NCBI RefSeq assembly: GCF_000383875.1
Contig: NZ_KB912917.1
Coordinates: forward strand, 76,041-127,700
Direction of reading: 5' to 3'
Origin: Caldibacillus debilis DSM 16016
GTDB taxonomy: Bacteria > Bacillota > Bacilli > Bacillales > Caldibacillaceae
Length of the DNA stretch: 51,660 bases
The first letter of the stretch is position 1. Every line of letters starts with the position of its first letter. The position numbers and the translations under genes are program-made. Below, in pieces: positions 24,956 to 34,550 of this stretch. The notes below the pieces were generated by a model, which saw only the letters and a list, made by a program, of their open reading frames with translations, had not been told where the DNA came from and searched no databases.

Positions 24956-26020
24956 TTGAAGAAAAAGATATTTTTCTCCCTGATTTCCTTGATCCTGCTG
25001 CTCTCCCTTGCCGCATGCGGCAACAAGGAATCTTCCAATTCCGGAAAGGATGACGGCGGCGACAAAAAACCGTCCGGCAGCCTGGTCGTTTACACGGCCC
25101 GCGACCAAACGGTCGTCGACAAGGTGGTGTCCATGTTCAATGAAAAATATCCGGACATCCAAGTCAACGTCCTCACGATGGGCGCCCAAGAAATCCTGGA
25201 ACGGGTCCGCAGTGAAAAAGCGAACCCCGGCGCCGATTTCTGGTGGGGCGGCACCCAATCCGCTTTCGTCCAGGCGACGAAGGAAGGCTTGTTGGAACCC
25301 TATAAGCCGAGTTTCGATTCGGCCATCAAACCGGAGCATAAGGATCCCGACGGGCATTGGTACGCGGAGATGCTGCTTCCGGAAGTCATCATGATCAACA
25401 GCGACGTTTTGACCCCGGAAACCGCGCCGCAAGACTGGGACGATCTTTTGGATCCGAAGTGGAAGGACAAAATCATCATCCGCGGCGTGCTGCCCTCCGG
25501 AACGATGCGGACGATCTATTCGGCGATGATCTACCGCCAGGATCCGAACAACCCGGAAAAGGGCTATGAATGGCTGCGGAAATTGGATGCGAATACAAAG
25601 GAATACGCCCAAGACCCGACCAACCTGTACTTGAAGCTCGCCCGTCAGGAAGGGACGGTCTCCCTCTGGAACCTGCAGGATATCCTGATTCAAAAGTATG
25701 CCAACAATCAGCCCTTTGATTTCGTGTATCCGAAAAGCGGCGCTCCCATCCTGGTGGATGCCGTCGGTTTGATCAAAGGGGCCAAAAACTTGGAAAACGC
25801 GAAACTTTTCTATGAATTCTTGTTCGACCCGGACACGATCGTCAAACTTTCCGAAGAACTCTATCAAATCCCGTCCCGCACGGACATCGACCCGGCAAAG
25901 ATGCCCGAATGGTACAAAAAACTGGAGTTGAAGGAACTGAAACTCGATTGGAATCTCTTGACCGAAAAAGAAATGGAATGGATGCAATACTGGGACGAAA
26001 ACATCAAGGGCAAGAATTAA
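24956..26020 (+). CDS. Fe3+/phosphonate-type ABC binding lipoprotein
   Basis: The 354-residue product has the lipobox LSLAAC (Cys21) and a COG1840-like core (LVVYTARDQTVVDKVVSMF, GADFWWGGTQSAFVQATKEG). Proteins of this group bind ferric ion, 2-aminoethylphosphonate, phosphoglycerate-like or organic ligands. The tyrosine pair typical of Fe-binding members is not obvious. TTG at 24956 is used because GGAGGG ends seven bases before it. With the next two genes it forms a full importer. The ligand is not predictable from sequence alone. Confidence 0.87.
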   Translation: MKKKIFFSLISLILLLSLAACGNKESSNSGKDDGGDKKPSGSLVVYTARDQTVVDKVVSMFNEKYPDIQVNVLTMGAQEILERVRSEKANPGADFWWGGTQSAFVQATKEGLLEPYKPSFDSAIKPEHKDPDGHWYAEMLLPEVIMINSDVLTPETAPQDWDDLLDPKWKDKIIIRGVLPSGTMRTIYSAMIYRQDPNNPEKGYEWLRKLDANTKEYAQDPTNLYLKLARQEGTVSLWNLQDILIQKYANNQPFDFVYPKSGAPILVDAVGLIKGAKNLENAKLFYEFLFDPDTIVKLSEELYQIPSRTDIDPAKMPEWYKKLELKELKLDWNLLTEKEMEWMQYWDENIKGKN

Positions 26021-26092
26021 ACGGCATGAACTGAGCCCTGCCCGATCGTCATCCGTATTTTCCATAAGGGTAAACAAGAATGAAACGGAATG

Positions 26093-26111
26093 GGGTGAGC
26101 CCGGCTCACCC
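26093..26111 (+). other. Intercistronic hairpin
   Basis: GGGTGAGC-CCG-GCTCACCC is a perfect 8-bp stem with a triloop, between the binding-protein and ATPase genes, without a long U tract. It may stabilise the upstream mRNA so that the binding protein is made in excess. Confidence 0.55.
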
Positions 26112-26138
26112 TGTTCTCCATCTGGAGAGGTGTTGTTC

Positions 26139-27215
26139 ATGAAGAGCGTTCGATTGGAACATGTGACCAAAACCTTCGGAGAGGTAACCGGGGTCGAAGA
26201 TATCGACATCCATATCCGGTCCGGGGAATTTTTCACCTTTTTGGGGCCGAGCGGCTGCGGAAAGACGACAACTTTGCGGATGATTGCCGGATTTTATTTT
26301 CCGACGAAAGGAAAAATCTATTTCGACGACAGGGACGTGACCCACGTCAAACCCAATAAGCGGAATATCGGGATGGTCTTCCAAAATTACGCCCTCTTCC
26401 CCCATATGACCGTATTTGAAAACATCGCCTTCGGACTGGAAGTCCGCAAACTTCCGAAAAAAACGATCAAAGAAAAAGTGGAACGGGCGCAAAAACTCGT
26501 CCATTTGGAAGGGTACGGATCGCGGAAGATCACCGAATTATCAGGCGGCCAGCAGCAGCGGGTGGCGCTGGCCAGGGCGCTGGTCATCGAGCCGGATATT
26601 TTATTGTTGGATGAACCCTTGTCCAACCTGGACGCCAAATTGCGGGAAGAAACGAGGGTGGAAATCAAGCGCCTGCAGGTGGAACTGGGCATCACCACCA
26701 TCTATGTGACCCATGACCAGCATGAGGCGATGTCCCTTTCCGACCGGATCATGGTCATGAACAAGGGAAAAATCCAGCAGGTCGGCACGCCCCAGGAAAT
26801 TTACAACCGCCCGGCCAACCGGTTCGTCGCCTCCTTCATCGGCGAGTCCAACATCATGGAAGCCACCGTTCTGGAGGTTGGCGATGACCGGGTAACGGTA
26901 GAGGTCGAAGACGGGCTGATCCTCCAAGGATGGAGAAAAAACGCTTCCCCGAATCTGACCTTTTCGAAAGGAAAAAAGATCTTTCTTTCCATCCGCCCGG
27001 AAGTGATCGAGCCCGGCGAAGGGCCGAACAGTTTTCAAGGGACCGTCCAATTCACCGAATTTTCGGGGGTCAGCATCAACTACCTGGTCAAAACGGCGAA
27101 ACACGAATGGAAAGTCATGGTGATCAACACCGGTTCCGCCATCCCGTCCATCGGGGACAGGATCACGCTGCACATTCCGGAAAACGGCATATACTTCGTG
27201 GAAGATGAGAGGTGA
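26139..27215 (+). CDS. ABC transporter ATPase (PotA/FbpC type)
   Basis: The 358-residue ATPase has Walker A GPSGCGKTT (residues 36-44), signature [14 protein letters not shown], Walker B ILLLDEPLSNLDA, switch His in YVTHDQHEAMS, and a C-terminal TOBE region (about 240-358). The ATG at 26139 follows GGAGAGGTG. It energises the fused permease encoded five bases downstream. Confidence 0.92.
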   Translation: MKSVRLEHVTKTFGEVTGVEDIDIHIRSGEFFTFLGPSGCGKTTTLRMIAGFYFPTKGKIYFDDRDVTHVKPNKRNIGMVFQNYALFPHMTVFENIAFGLEVRKLPKKTIKEKVERAQKLVHLEGYGSRKITELSGGQQQRVALARALVIEPDILLLDEPLSNLDAKLREETRVEIKRLQVELGITTIYVTHDQHEAMSLSDRIMVMNKGKIQQVGTPQEIYNRPANRFVASFIGESNIMEATVLEVGDDRVTVEVEDGLILQGWRKNASPNLTFSKGKKIFLSIRPEVIEPGEGPNSFQGTVQFTEFSGVSINYLVKTAKHEWKVMVINTGSAIPSIGDRITLHIPENGIYFVEDER

Positions 27216-27219
27216 AACC

Positions 27220-28947
27220 ATGAAGGGAAATGACGCAGCCGCCCTGAAACCGGGCCTTTGGTCCAGGATCGCCCAATCCAGGTATTTTGTGTATGTCCTG
27301 ATTTCGCCTTTATTTTTGGTTTTGTTGGCTTACGTGATTTTTCCCCTTTATAAAACCTTTGTCCAAAGCGTCGTCGATCAGGATGGCAATGTGACCTTCG
27401 CCAACTATCTCAAGTTTTTCGGCGAAGGAAACACGACGAACACGGAAGCCCTGGTGAACAGCGTATTGATTTCCGTCGTCAGCGTCATCACCTGCGCCAT
27501 CGTCGGCGTTACCATGGCCTTCCTGCTGGAAAGATACGATTTTCCCGGAAGGAAAATCCTGTCGGTGCTCGTCCTGGTGCCGATGGCCTTGCCGCCGTTG
27601 ATCGGCTCCTTGTCCTTCATGTTTTTATATGGCGAAAGCGGCATTTTTCCCCGCCTGTTCCAGTCCCTTTTCGATTTGCCGGAAGTCCCCTTTGCCCTGC
27701 GGGGGATTTGGGGGGTCATCGTCGTTCACACCTTTACGATGTATACCTATTTTTATTTGAGCGCTTCCGCCGCCATCAAGGATCTGGATCCGTCCTTGGA
27801 AGAAGCGGCCACCAGCCTGGGTGCGGGCCGATTCCGGATCTGGACGAAGGTCATTCTGCCGATGCTCACGCCGGCCATGGTCGCCTCGTCTTTGCTTGTC
27901 TTCATGATTTCCATGGCTTCCTATACGGCTCCGCTCATGTTCGGCGTGGAGCGGACGATGACGATGCAAATTTACCTTTCCCGCACCAACGGGAACCTGG
28001 ATATGGCCGCCACCCAATCGACCATTCTTTCCGTCGTGTCCATCGCCTTTTTGATCATCATGAAATGGTACCAGGGGCGGAAAAATTACCAAAATCAAAG
28101 CAAGGGGCTCGGCGTCCACCGCACGGAAGTCCGATCCCCGCTGATGAAATACGTCTCTATGTTCCTTTCCGTGATCGGGGTCATCGTGCTGTTATTGCCG
28201 ATCCTCGTCATCGCCCTGATCTCCTTCTCCGTCGACGGGAAGTGGACGGTGCAAATCATCCCGACCGATTACACCTTGCAGCATTATGTCGACCTGTTCA
28301 CGGATCCGATGACCTGGCGTCCGATTTGGAACAGCATCAAGATGAGCACCGCCGCGGTGATCGGAAACGTCCTTTTCGGCGTCGCGGCCGCCTACGCCAT
28401 GGTCCGCCTGAATTTCAAAGGAAAGACGCTGATGGACATCCTGATCATGGTGCCTTGGGCGTTGCCCGGAACGGTGGTCGCCGTCAATTTGATCGCGGCC
28501 TTCAGCACCCCCTCCGTTTTCAGTTTCAATCAAGTTTTAATCGGCACCTTTTGGATTTTGCCCCTCGCCTATTTTGTCAGGCAGCTGCCCTTGGTCTTCC
28601 GAAACACCGCCGCAAGCCTCATGCAGATGGACCAATCGATCGAAGACGCGGCGAGGAGCCTGGGCGCCAATTGGTGGTACGCCTTCCGGCGGGTGGTATT
28701 GCCCATCACCTTTTCGGGCATCATGGCCGGCACCCTGCTCGCCTTCGTGCAGGGGATCGGCGAGTTCGTCGCATCCATTTTGATCTACAATGTCCACACG
28801 ATGCCCCTTTCCGTGGCCATTTGGCAAAAGATGTACGCCTTCAAATTCGGAACCGCATGCGCATATGGCGTATTGCAAGTCGCTTTGATCATCATCGTCC
28901 TGTTCGTCTCCCAAAAAATCACGGGCGGAAAGGCAAGCACGATGTAG
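27220..28947 (+). CDS. Fused double ABC permease (COG1178 type)
   Basis: The 575-residue protein holds two complete permease halves of about six helices each. Each half carries an EAA loop: LEEAATSLGAGRFRIWTKV in the first and IEDAARSLGANWWYAFRRV in the second. This arrangement is known for FbpB/ThiP/PhnU-like transporters. It forms the whole channel alone. GAGAGGTG precedes the ATG at 27220. The following 465 bp to the lyase gene may separate transcripts. Confidence 0.92.
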   Translation: MKGNDAAALKPGLWSRIAQSRYFVYVLISPLFLVLLAYVIFPLYKTFVQSVVDQDGNVTFANYLKFFGEGNTTNTEALVNSVLISVVSVITCAIVGVTMAFLLERYDFPGRKILSVLVLVPMALPPLIGSLSFMFLYGESGIFPRLFQSLFDLPEVPFALRGIWGVIVVHTFTMYTYFYLSASAAIKDLDPSLEEAATSLGAGRFRIWTKVILPMLTPAMVASSLLVFMISMASYTAPLMFGVERTMTMQIYLSRTNGNLDMAATQSTILSVVSIAFLIIMKWYQGRKNYQNQSKGLGVHRTEVRSPLMKYVSMFLSVIGVIVLLLPILVIALISFSVDGKWTVQIIPTDYTLQHYVDLFTDPMTWRPIWNSIKMSTAAVIGNVLFGVAAAYAMVRLNFKGKTLMDILIMVPWALPGTVVAVNLIAAFSTPSVFSFNQVLIGTFWILPLAYFVRQLPLVFRNTAASLMQMDQSIEDAARSLGANWWYAFRRVVLPITFSGIMAGTLLAFVQGIGEFVASILIYNVHTMPLSVAIWQKMYAFKFGTACAYGVLQVALIIIVLFVSQKITGGKASTM

Positions 28948-29167
28948 GGCCGACCCGCCCGCTGAAAAAGACGCGGCATCCCGCTTAAGGAAAGACCGGC
29001 ATGGAGGCGGACAGGCGCATGAGTCCGCCGGCCGTCCTGCCGGCCCCGAAGTCCGCGGCGGTTCATCGGAAGGACCGGGGCCGCCGCCCCGTCTCCCCGG
29101 CCGCGGTATTCGTCCTTTCCGCAGGAGAAGGACGCTGCCCCATCCATATTCCTGTGGCCATGGGGCT

Positions 29168-29261
29168 CTTCCGGAAAGGACGCGAGGCCGTTTTCGTGTA
29201 AATCACCCACATCGGATTCCCGCCGACAAGTTCTTCCGGAGCGGACGCAAGGCCATTTCCG
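29168..29261. repeat. Imperfect 29-bp repeat pair, 65-bp period, in GC-rich spacer
   Basis: CTTCCGGA, then GGACGC and AGGCC, occur at 29168-29196 and again at 29233-29261 with five mismatches. The spacer 28948-29411 is gene-free and richer in G+C than its neighbours. No terminator or promoter is obvious in it. Confidence 0.35.
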
Positions 29262-29411
29262 GAACCTGACGCCTTCCGCCGGGCGATGCCTTCCGGTGCG
29301 GGAAACGGCCCCGGCTCACCCAACGTTTTTTTGCGATGGGGATGGGAGAAAGGCCGTCCAATGCATCAAGCAAAGGAAAAACGATAACAGAACTGGAAAG
29401 GGATGTTCCAT

Positions 29412-30935
29412 ATGGATTCGAAGGTTCGGCAAAAAATCATTGAAAAGGAAGGAACGGAATTCCCTGCAAAAACCTACAAAAAACTGGTGCTGGAGCCCGC
29501 ATTCAACCACGCCAAGGAAAACTTCATTCTTCCGATGATCCAGATCCACTTGGCCCATCTGATCATGCTCGTCGAACAACGGATCGTCGCCAAAAACGAA
29601 GCGTTAAACATTTACCGGGCGATCAAAAAGATCGACATCGGCGAATGGAAAAAACATCCGTATGATCCTTCTTTTGAAGATTTATTCTTCCAGATCGAAC
29701 ATTTTTTGATCGAAGAAGCCGGGGACATCGCCGGCAATCTCCACATCGCCCGCAGCAGAAACGACATGGGCATCGCCATCTACCGGATGACGTTAAGGGA
29801 AAAACTGCTCAACCTGATTCAGGCGGCCCTGAATTTTCGCCAATGTTTGATCGAACTCACATCCGAACACATCGACACGGTCATGATCGGGTATACCCAC
29901 ACCCAGCAGGCCCAGCCGACGACCCTTGCCCACTATTTCAACGCGATGACCGACGTCTTGACGCGGGACATCCGCCGGCTGATGGCCGCCTATCAGACGG
30001 TGAACCGAAGCAGCATGGGCGCCGCGGCGTTAACCACTTCCGGATTCCCGATCAACCGGAAGCGGGTGCAGGAATTGTTGGGCTTCGAAGACATGATCGA
30101 CAACGCCTGGGATGCGGTCGCCGGCGCGGACTACATCGGGGAAACCGCCGCCGCCGTCCAACTGGCGGGAATCAATCTGGGACGTTCCGCCCAAGATTTT
30201 CTCCTGTGGGGAACGCAGGAATTCGGCTGCCTGAAACTGGCCTCCCCCTTTGTCCAGATCAGTTCCATCATGCCGCAAAAACGGAACCCGGTATCCATCG
30301 AACACATCCGTTCTTTGCTGTCCACCGTTGCCGGCAACGCGCAAACGGTGCTGACGATGATCCACAACACCCCCTTCGGCGACATCGTCGATACGGAAGA
30401 TGACATGCAGCCCTATATGTGGAAAGCCATCGACTGCCTGCAAAACGTCTACGGGCTCTTTGCCGGGGTTTTAATGACGATGGAAGTGAACCGGGAAAAA
30501 CTGCTGGAGCGGGCGAAGAAAAGCTTTGCCAACGTCACCGAACTGGCGGACACGTTGGTGCGAACCGACCGCCTTTCTTTCCGGAAGGCCCATGAAATCG
30601 TAAGCGCCGCCGTGAGGGAACTGTCTTCCGAAGGAAAGGAATCCCTGGACGATTTCCACCTCGACCTTTTGAATCGTCACGCCGAGAAAATCATCGGAAG
30701 AAAACTGTCCATCACTGAAGAACAATTCAAAAACGCCCTGGACCCGGTCCATTTCGTCCGGATCCGGTCGCTGGAAGGAGGACCGAGCCCGGAAAGAATG
30801 ACAAATACGGTCCGGGAACGGATCCGGCAACAGGAAGAGCTGGAAAAATGGGCGGAAGAAAAAGGGAAGCGGCTGAAAGAAAAGCGGGAACAGATCGAAC
30901 AAATTTTTGCGGAATGGGTGAGGGAGAATGAGTAG
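29412..30935 (+). CDS. Argininosuccinate lyase-like enzyme of unknown substrate
   Basis: The 507-residue product belongs to the aspartase/fumarase superfamily. Visible motifs are HIARSRNDMG (about residue 112), GYTHTQQAQPTT with the conserved His near 161, and the mobile-loop signature SSIMPQKRNP near 284, which carries the catalytic serine. It cleaves a C-N bond and releases fumarate in family members. It is longer than typical ArgH (about 460) because of a charged C-terminal tail. No argG or other arginine gene is near; the partners are a ROK regulator, an ABC importer and a kinase, so another N-succinyl-type substrate is likely. ATG 29412 is preferred over 29403 because GGAAAGGG is then nine bases upstream. 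Confidence 0.85.
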   Translation: MDSKVRQKIIEKEGTEFPAKTYKKLVLEPAFNHAKENFILPMIQIHLAHLIMLVEQRIVAKNEALNIYRAIKKIDIGEWKKHPYDPSFEDLFFQIEHFLIEEAGDIAGNLHIARSRNDMGIAIYRMTLREKLLNLIQAALNFRQCLIELTSEHIDTVMIGYTHTQQAQPTTLAHYFNAMTDVLTRDIRRLMAAYQTVNRSSMGAAALTTSGFPINRKRVQELLGFEDMIDNAWDAVAGADYIGETAAAVQLAGINLGRSAQDFLLWGTQEFGCLKLASPFVQISSIMPQKRNPVSIEHIRSLLSTVAGNAQTVLTMIHNTPFGDIVDTEDDMQPYMWKAIDCLQNVYGLFAGVLMTMEVNREKLLERAKKSFANVTELADTLVRTDRLSFRKAHEIVSAAVRELSSEGKESLDDFHLDLLNRHAEKIIGRKLSITEEQFKNALDPVHFVRIRSLEGGPSPERMTNTVRERIRQQEELEKWAEEKGKRLKEKREQIEQIFAEWVRENE

Positions 30936-32058
30936 GCCGTTCCTCCCTTTCTTCTCCCCCGAAGACGGTCAAAGTGGATCCGCCCGGACCGGCAAGGACG
31001 GCGGGAAACTTCATGCGCCCGGCACCGGCGGGAAAAGGAACCAGGAGATGATGCCGGAACCGCTTTCCGGCTACGCGGAAAAGCGTTCCCCGGCCGTTTT
31101 TCCCCTTTTGGCCGTCGACGGGGGCGGAACGAAGACCGATGCGGTCATCACCGATAAAACGGGAAAAATTTTGGCGAAAGGAAAAGGCGGCGCCTCCAAC
31201 TACCAGGCGGCGGGAGAGGAAAGCGCCGCAGAAACGCTGGCCCGCGTCCTCGGGCAAGCCGCCTCCGCCCTGGAAGACCGGCTTGGGCTTGGCAGAAAGG
31301 ATTACCGGATTCGGCGCGGGATATTTGCCCTGGCGGGGATCGACACGGCCAAAGATCAAACGCTGGTGGAAGGTCTTGTCCGGAGAGCCGTCCAAACAAG
31401 CGGCATCCAAATTGAAGAATTGCTCGTGGAAAACGACGCCCTGTCCACGCTGATCGGGGCAACGAAACAGTCCCCCGGCGTCCTGCTGATCGCCGGAACC
31501 GGATCCATCGCCTTCGCCCACGACGGAAAAGGAAATTTTTACCGGTCCGGAGGCTGGGGCCACCGGTTCGGGGACGAGGGAAGCGGCTATTGGATCGGCA
31601 AGGAAGCCGTCCGGGCCGTGCTAAGGATGCACGATGGCCGGGAAAAACCCACCGTTTTGTCGGACTTGGTCCTTAAGCATCTCCGCTTCGACAACCATGA
31701 ACAGCTGTACAATTGGGCATACGGTCCCCATTACTCCGTCGACGAGGTCAGCGCCTTGTCGGTGATCGTGGAACAGGCCTGCACGCTGGGGGATCCGGTC
31801 AGCCGCAGGATTTTGGAAAAAGCCGCTTCCGAACTCTTCCTTCTCGTTGAGGCCGTCACGGAAAAGGCGGGTATCGGGGAAAAATCCTTCAAGCTCCTGC
31901 TCCTCGGCGGGGTTTTGCAAAACAACGAGCGGATCCGGCATGAACTGGTCCAAAAGGTGCGGGAAAAAAGACGGGATGCGGAGATCCTCATCCCCCGGCA
32001 AAAGCCGATCGAGCTGATCATCCAGCGGGGGCTGTACGACGGGGAAGAAAGGGAATAA
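30928..32058 (+). CDS. BadF/BcrA-type ATPase, GlcNAc kinase-like
   Basis: The product is 376 residues if started at the ATG overlapping the lyase gene by eight bases; an alternative ATG at 31048 has AGGAACCAGGAG upstream. The ASKHA fold shows AVDGGGTKTDAVI (phosphate 1), LLIAGTGSIAF (phosphate 2), GGWGHRFGDEGSGYWIG, and LLLLGGVLQNNERI (adenosine site). Family members phosphorylate N-acetylglucosamine, MurNAc or glucosamine. The roughly 60-residue hydrophilic N-terminal stretch before the fold is unusual and favours the later start. It pairs with the ROK regulator as a sugar or amino-sugar module. Confidence 0.87.
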   Translation: MSRPFLPFFSPEDGQSGSARTGKDGGKLHAPGTGGKRNQEMMPEPLSGYAEKRSPAVFPLLAVDGGGTKTDAVITDKTGKILAKGKGGASNYQAAGEESAAETLARVLGQAASALEDRLGLGRKDYRIRRGIFALAGIDTAKDQTLVEGLVRRAVQTSGIQIEELLVENDALSTLIGATKQSPGVLLIAGTGSIAFAHDGKGNFYRSGGWGHRFGDEGSGYWIGKEAVRAVLRMHDGREKPTVLSDLVLKHLRFDNHEQLYNWAYGPHYSVDEVSALSVIVEQACTLGDPVSRRILEKAASELFLLVEAVTEKAGIGEKSFKLLLLGGVLQNNERIRHELVQKVREKRRDAEILIPRQKPIELIIQRGLYDGEERE

Positions 32059-32391
32059 ATCGGGGGGCTCGGGGGATTGAGAGGGCTTTACGGGAATTTC
32101 TTTTTCCGGAAGGTCGGTTCCTGCACTGATAGGGAACCGGTCCACCTGCTCCAGGGAAGTTTATTTTTCCGGAAAGGGCTCCCGTCCTTCGGCTCCCCCA
32201 TCTCTTTTCCCTTCCTTTCACCCCCGCTTGGCTTTCCCCTTCGCTTTCCGGCACGTTCCATCATGTCCCGACTACGATGGCGCCCGTCCTGTTCGAATTT
32301 TAAATGAATAGGTTGTGGACTTACATTTTTTCCATTTCATTTCCGCAAGGTTTGAAAAACGGAATCGGGTGTTGGCCATGGACGGCTGAAC

Positions 32392-32600
32392 GATGATGGA
32401 CATTTTTCTTGGGATGATGGACGTTTTTTCAAGGATGATGGTTATTTTTTCTTTGATGTCGGACAAATTTTTGTCCAAGATGAACATAAATCCAAAAATG
32501 ATAGACGAATCTCCGAAGATGTTGAACAGTCCCATGGGTTGTTGAAAATTTTTTGCGGATGTTGAACCATCCGATTGAAATGTCGGACAATCCATCGTTG
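32392..32600. repeat. Degenerate 21-bp tandem repeat, about ten units
   Basis: Units start at 32392, 32413, 32434, 32455, 32479, 32500, 32518, 32539, 32558 and 32578. The first three are clean: GATGATGGACATTTTTCTTG and close variants. Most steps are 18-24 bp. On the minus strand this reads as heptads such as IPRKMSI and ILEKTSI, but there is no ribosome site and it is probably not translated. The rest of 32059-32769 shows no gene. A GGTTCC/GGGAACC stem lies near 32124-32146. Confidence 0.7.
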
Positions 32601-32769
32601 GGCCGACAGAAAAGGTTGAACGTCGTCCCGCGTATTGGCGATTCTTCCGAACAAAGAGCAAGGGAAATATCCGTCAGCCACTCGCATATTTCCGCTTCAA
32701 ACTTCCGCGGGCCGCTTGCATCACCCGTTGATCATCGTCGACCACCAGGGACTCCAATAACATTACACT

Positions 32770-34017
32770 TTATTCAATCTCCTCACGGTCCGCCTCAATG
32801 GTGATTCCATCTAAAAGGAGCTCCTTCGTCAATCCCGGAACCGAAGCCTTGCCATCCTTGATTTCCGGTTTTCCCCGGCTAAAGAACTGCAGCTCCCGGC
32901 AGGACAAATTTTCTCCATTCATGATCGTGACAACCGGTTGCTCCAAAAAATATTCCTTGTTATTGGAGGAAAACTTCAGCATCCGCTTATGAAGCAGCAG
33001 CTCCCCCTTGGGCAAAAGGTTCATCGGGTCGAATCCGGCAATTGTAAGGTTCCCTTTGATTTGGACGAGATACCCGTCCTGACTATAAAATTGGTCAAAT
33101 TCCCGGTCCCTCTCCGTCAATTCTTGTTCCAGGAGACGCGCGGCCTGCTTTTCCGCCTCCGGATCCGTGTCCGAGATCGGTTCCATCCTCCCGATTTTTT
33201 CGGCGAAAAAATCATATAAATAACCGGATGTTTCAAGAAATTCTCCTTGCCATCCCGGGAAAAGGTCATCCAGCAGGCGGGCGATCGCCATTCCCGCGGC
33301 ATAACAGCTCCTCCGCAAATGATACAACGTGCCGGATTGTTCCTCAAAATCCTCGAAAAAGATCTCCAAAACCGCTTCTTTCCCTTTGCCGGATTCTTGT
33401 TCAAAGGCCTTAGACTCGACATAAAAGGCCAATCCTTCGTAACTCTCATGGCCAAGTTCATAATCCAGGCATTCCTTGATTAAAGCTCTTCGATATTCGC
33501 GGTGCCCGATGAATTCGGCGGCCCGGTTCCGTTTTTCATCCGAATTTTTTTCAAGCAATGCGCGAAGGAGGGCACTTCTTTCCGCGATCCGATGGGCAAT
33601 ATTTTCCTTCAGCTGCGGATAAACCATATACAGCCATTCGTTGCTCCATCTTCTGTAATCCATCGATTTTTGATAAGCATGGAACATTTCATGGACAATC
33701 ATGGCAAAAAGCCTTGCAGGTTCCATATCCGGCCGGACGGTCGACAAATCCAATATGGCCGTCGGTTCCCTTTCCAATTCAATGAATGTATTGGCAACAA
33801 ACCTGGGATCCCATGGGCCGACATGGACCCCTCCCTTTTCCGCAAAATGGCCGGGCGGATTGGGGTGGCCGCATAAATACACATTCTCCCTGTCAAAAAA
33901 GGCAAAGGGATTTGGCTTGAAATCCGGCCAAATGGATTGGAATCTTTCTTCCCGCATTCGTTCCCGGATGGAACCGGCCAATACCAGCGCATCTTGCCAT
34001 GCATACATATCCGCCAA
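32770..34017 (-). CDS. Cytosolic HExxH-motif protein
   Basis: The 415-residue protein has no signal peptide or membrane helix. Residues 106-115 read MIVHEMFHAY, a gluzincin-like HExxH site with His109, Glu110 and His113. Glu194 in ESYEGLAFYVE could be the third zinc ligand. The remainder has no motif I recognise. TTG at 34017 follows AAAGGAG by eight to nine bases. It is 19 bp downstream of the HTH gene and surely co-transcribed. It could be a regulatory protease acting on a partner, or a structural relative without activity. The family is not recognised. Confidence 0.8.
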   Translation of the reverse strand: MADMYAWQDALVLAGSIRERMREERFQSIWPDFKPNPFAFFDRENVYLCGHPNPPGHFAEKGGVHVGPWDPRFVANTFIELEREPTAILDLSTVRPDMEPARLFAMIVHEMFHAYQKSMDYRRWSNEWLYMVYPQLKENIAHRIAERSALLRALLEKNSDEKRNRAAEFIGHREYRRALIKECLDYELGHESYEGLAFYVESKAFEQESGKGKEAVLEIFFEDFEEQSGTLYHLRRSCYAAGMAIARLLDDLFPGWQGEFLETSGYLYDFFAEKIGRMEPISDTDPEAEKQAARLLEQELTERDREFDQFYSQDGYLVQIKGNLTIAGFDPMNLLPKGELLLHKRMLKFSSNNKEYFLEQPVVTIMNGENLSCRELQFFSRGKPEIKDGKASVPGLTKELLLDGITIEADREEIE

Positions 34018-34036
34018 CTTCCTTTCTCCTTTCGTT

Positions 34037-34513
34037 TCATATTTTTCCGTTGTTCTTTCCTTCCAGCATTCGCCCCGCTTCCGTCAGCATTTTCCCGACA
34101 AAGGCAGGGCTGCCCCAAAGGATATAACGGCTCCTTTGCTTTTCCTGGTCGTAGACATATTGGAACTTCGCTTTTCCGTCCTCCGGTTTCCTTTCATTCA
34201 TCATTTTAATGAACAATCCGGACACATTGACCGCATCCGCCACGGACATTTTGAGATCCAAAACGGCGCATGTCGGATAATCGTTGGCCTCGTCCGCGTC
34301 CCCTTGAATAAATTGGAGGATTTCCGCATTGGAGTGATCCAAAATTTTTCCGGTATTTTTCCTGAGCAAATGGTCGATGTGTTCCCGCCGGATCCGCCAT
34401 TCTTTGCCGAGCTTCGCCGCCTTGATTTTTCCTTCCTTGATGTAACGGCGGATCGTCCGCGGATGCATTTGGATCAATTCGGCCACTTCCTCAACTGTAA
34501 AAAAATCCTTCAC
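34037..34513 (-). CDS. Helix-turn-helix (excisionase/MerR-like) regulator
   Basis: The 158-residue product begins with an HTH_17-type DNA-binding domain (TVEEVAELIQMHPRTIRRYI, then GKIKAAKLGKEWRIRREHIDHLL; residues 6-52). A domain of about 100 residues of unknown type follows (VLDLKMSVADAVNVSGLFIK). GTG start with GGAGGG six bases upstream. Tandem TATGTAATT repeats near its promoter suggest autoregulation. It is the first gene of a two-gene operon with the HExxH protein. Confidence 0.85.
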   Translation of the reverse strand: MKDFFTVEEVAELIQMHPRTIRRYIKEGKIKAAKLGKEWRIRREHIDHLLRKNTGKILDHSNAEILQFIQGDADEANDYPTCAVLDLKMSVADAVNVSGLFIKMMNERKPEDGKAKFQYVYDQEKQRSRYILWGSPAFVGKMLTEAGRMLEGKNNGKI

Positions 34514-34550
34514 GTGGTTCCCTCCCGTTCAACGGAATTTTTAAGGATAT

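Noticed and set aside
24923-26236. Long minus-strand frame (437 codons) opposite the binding-protein gene
   Set aside because: It is antisense to a gene with lipobox, family motifs and ribosome site, and has no start signal or motif of its own.
29412-30935. Naming the lyase argH
   Set aside because: Motifs fit the superfamily, but length and neighbours do not support arginine synthesis.
32272-32661. Minus-strand protein with heptad repeats
   Set aside because: There is no ribosome site, and the pattern follows from the 21-bp DNA repeat.
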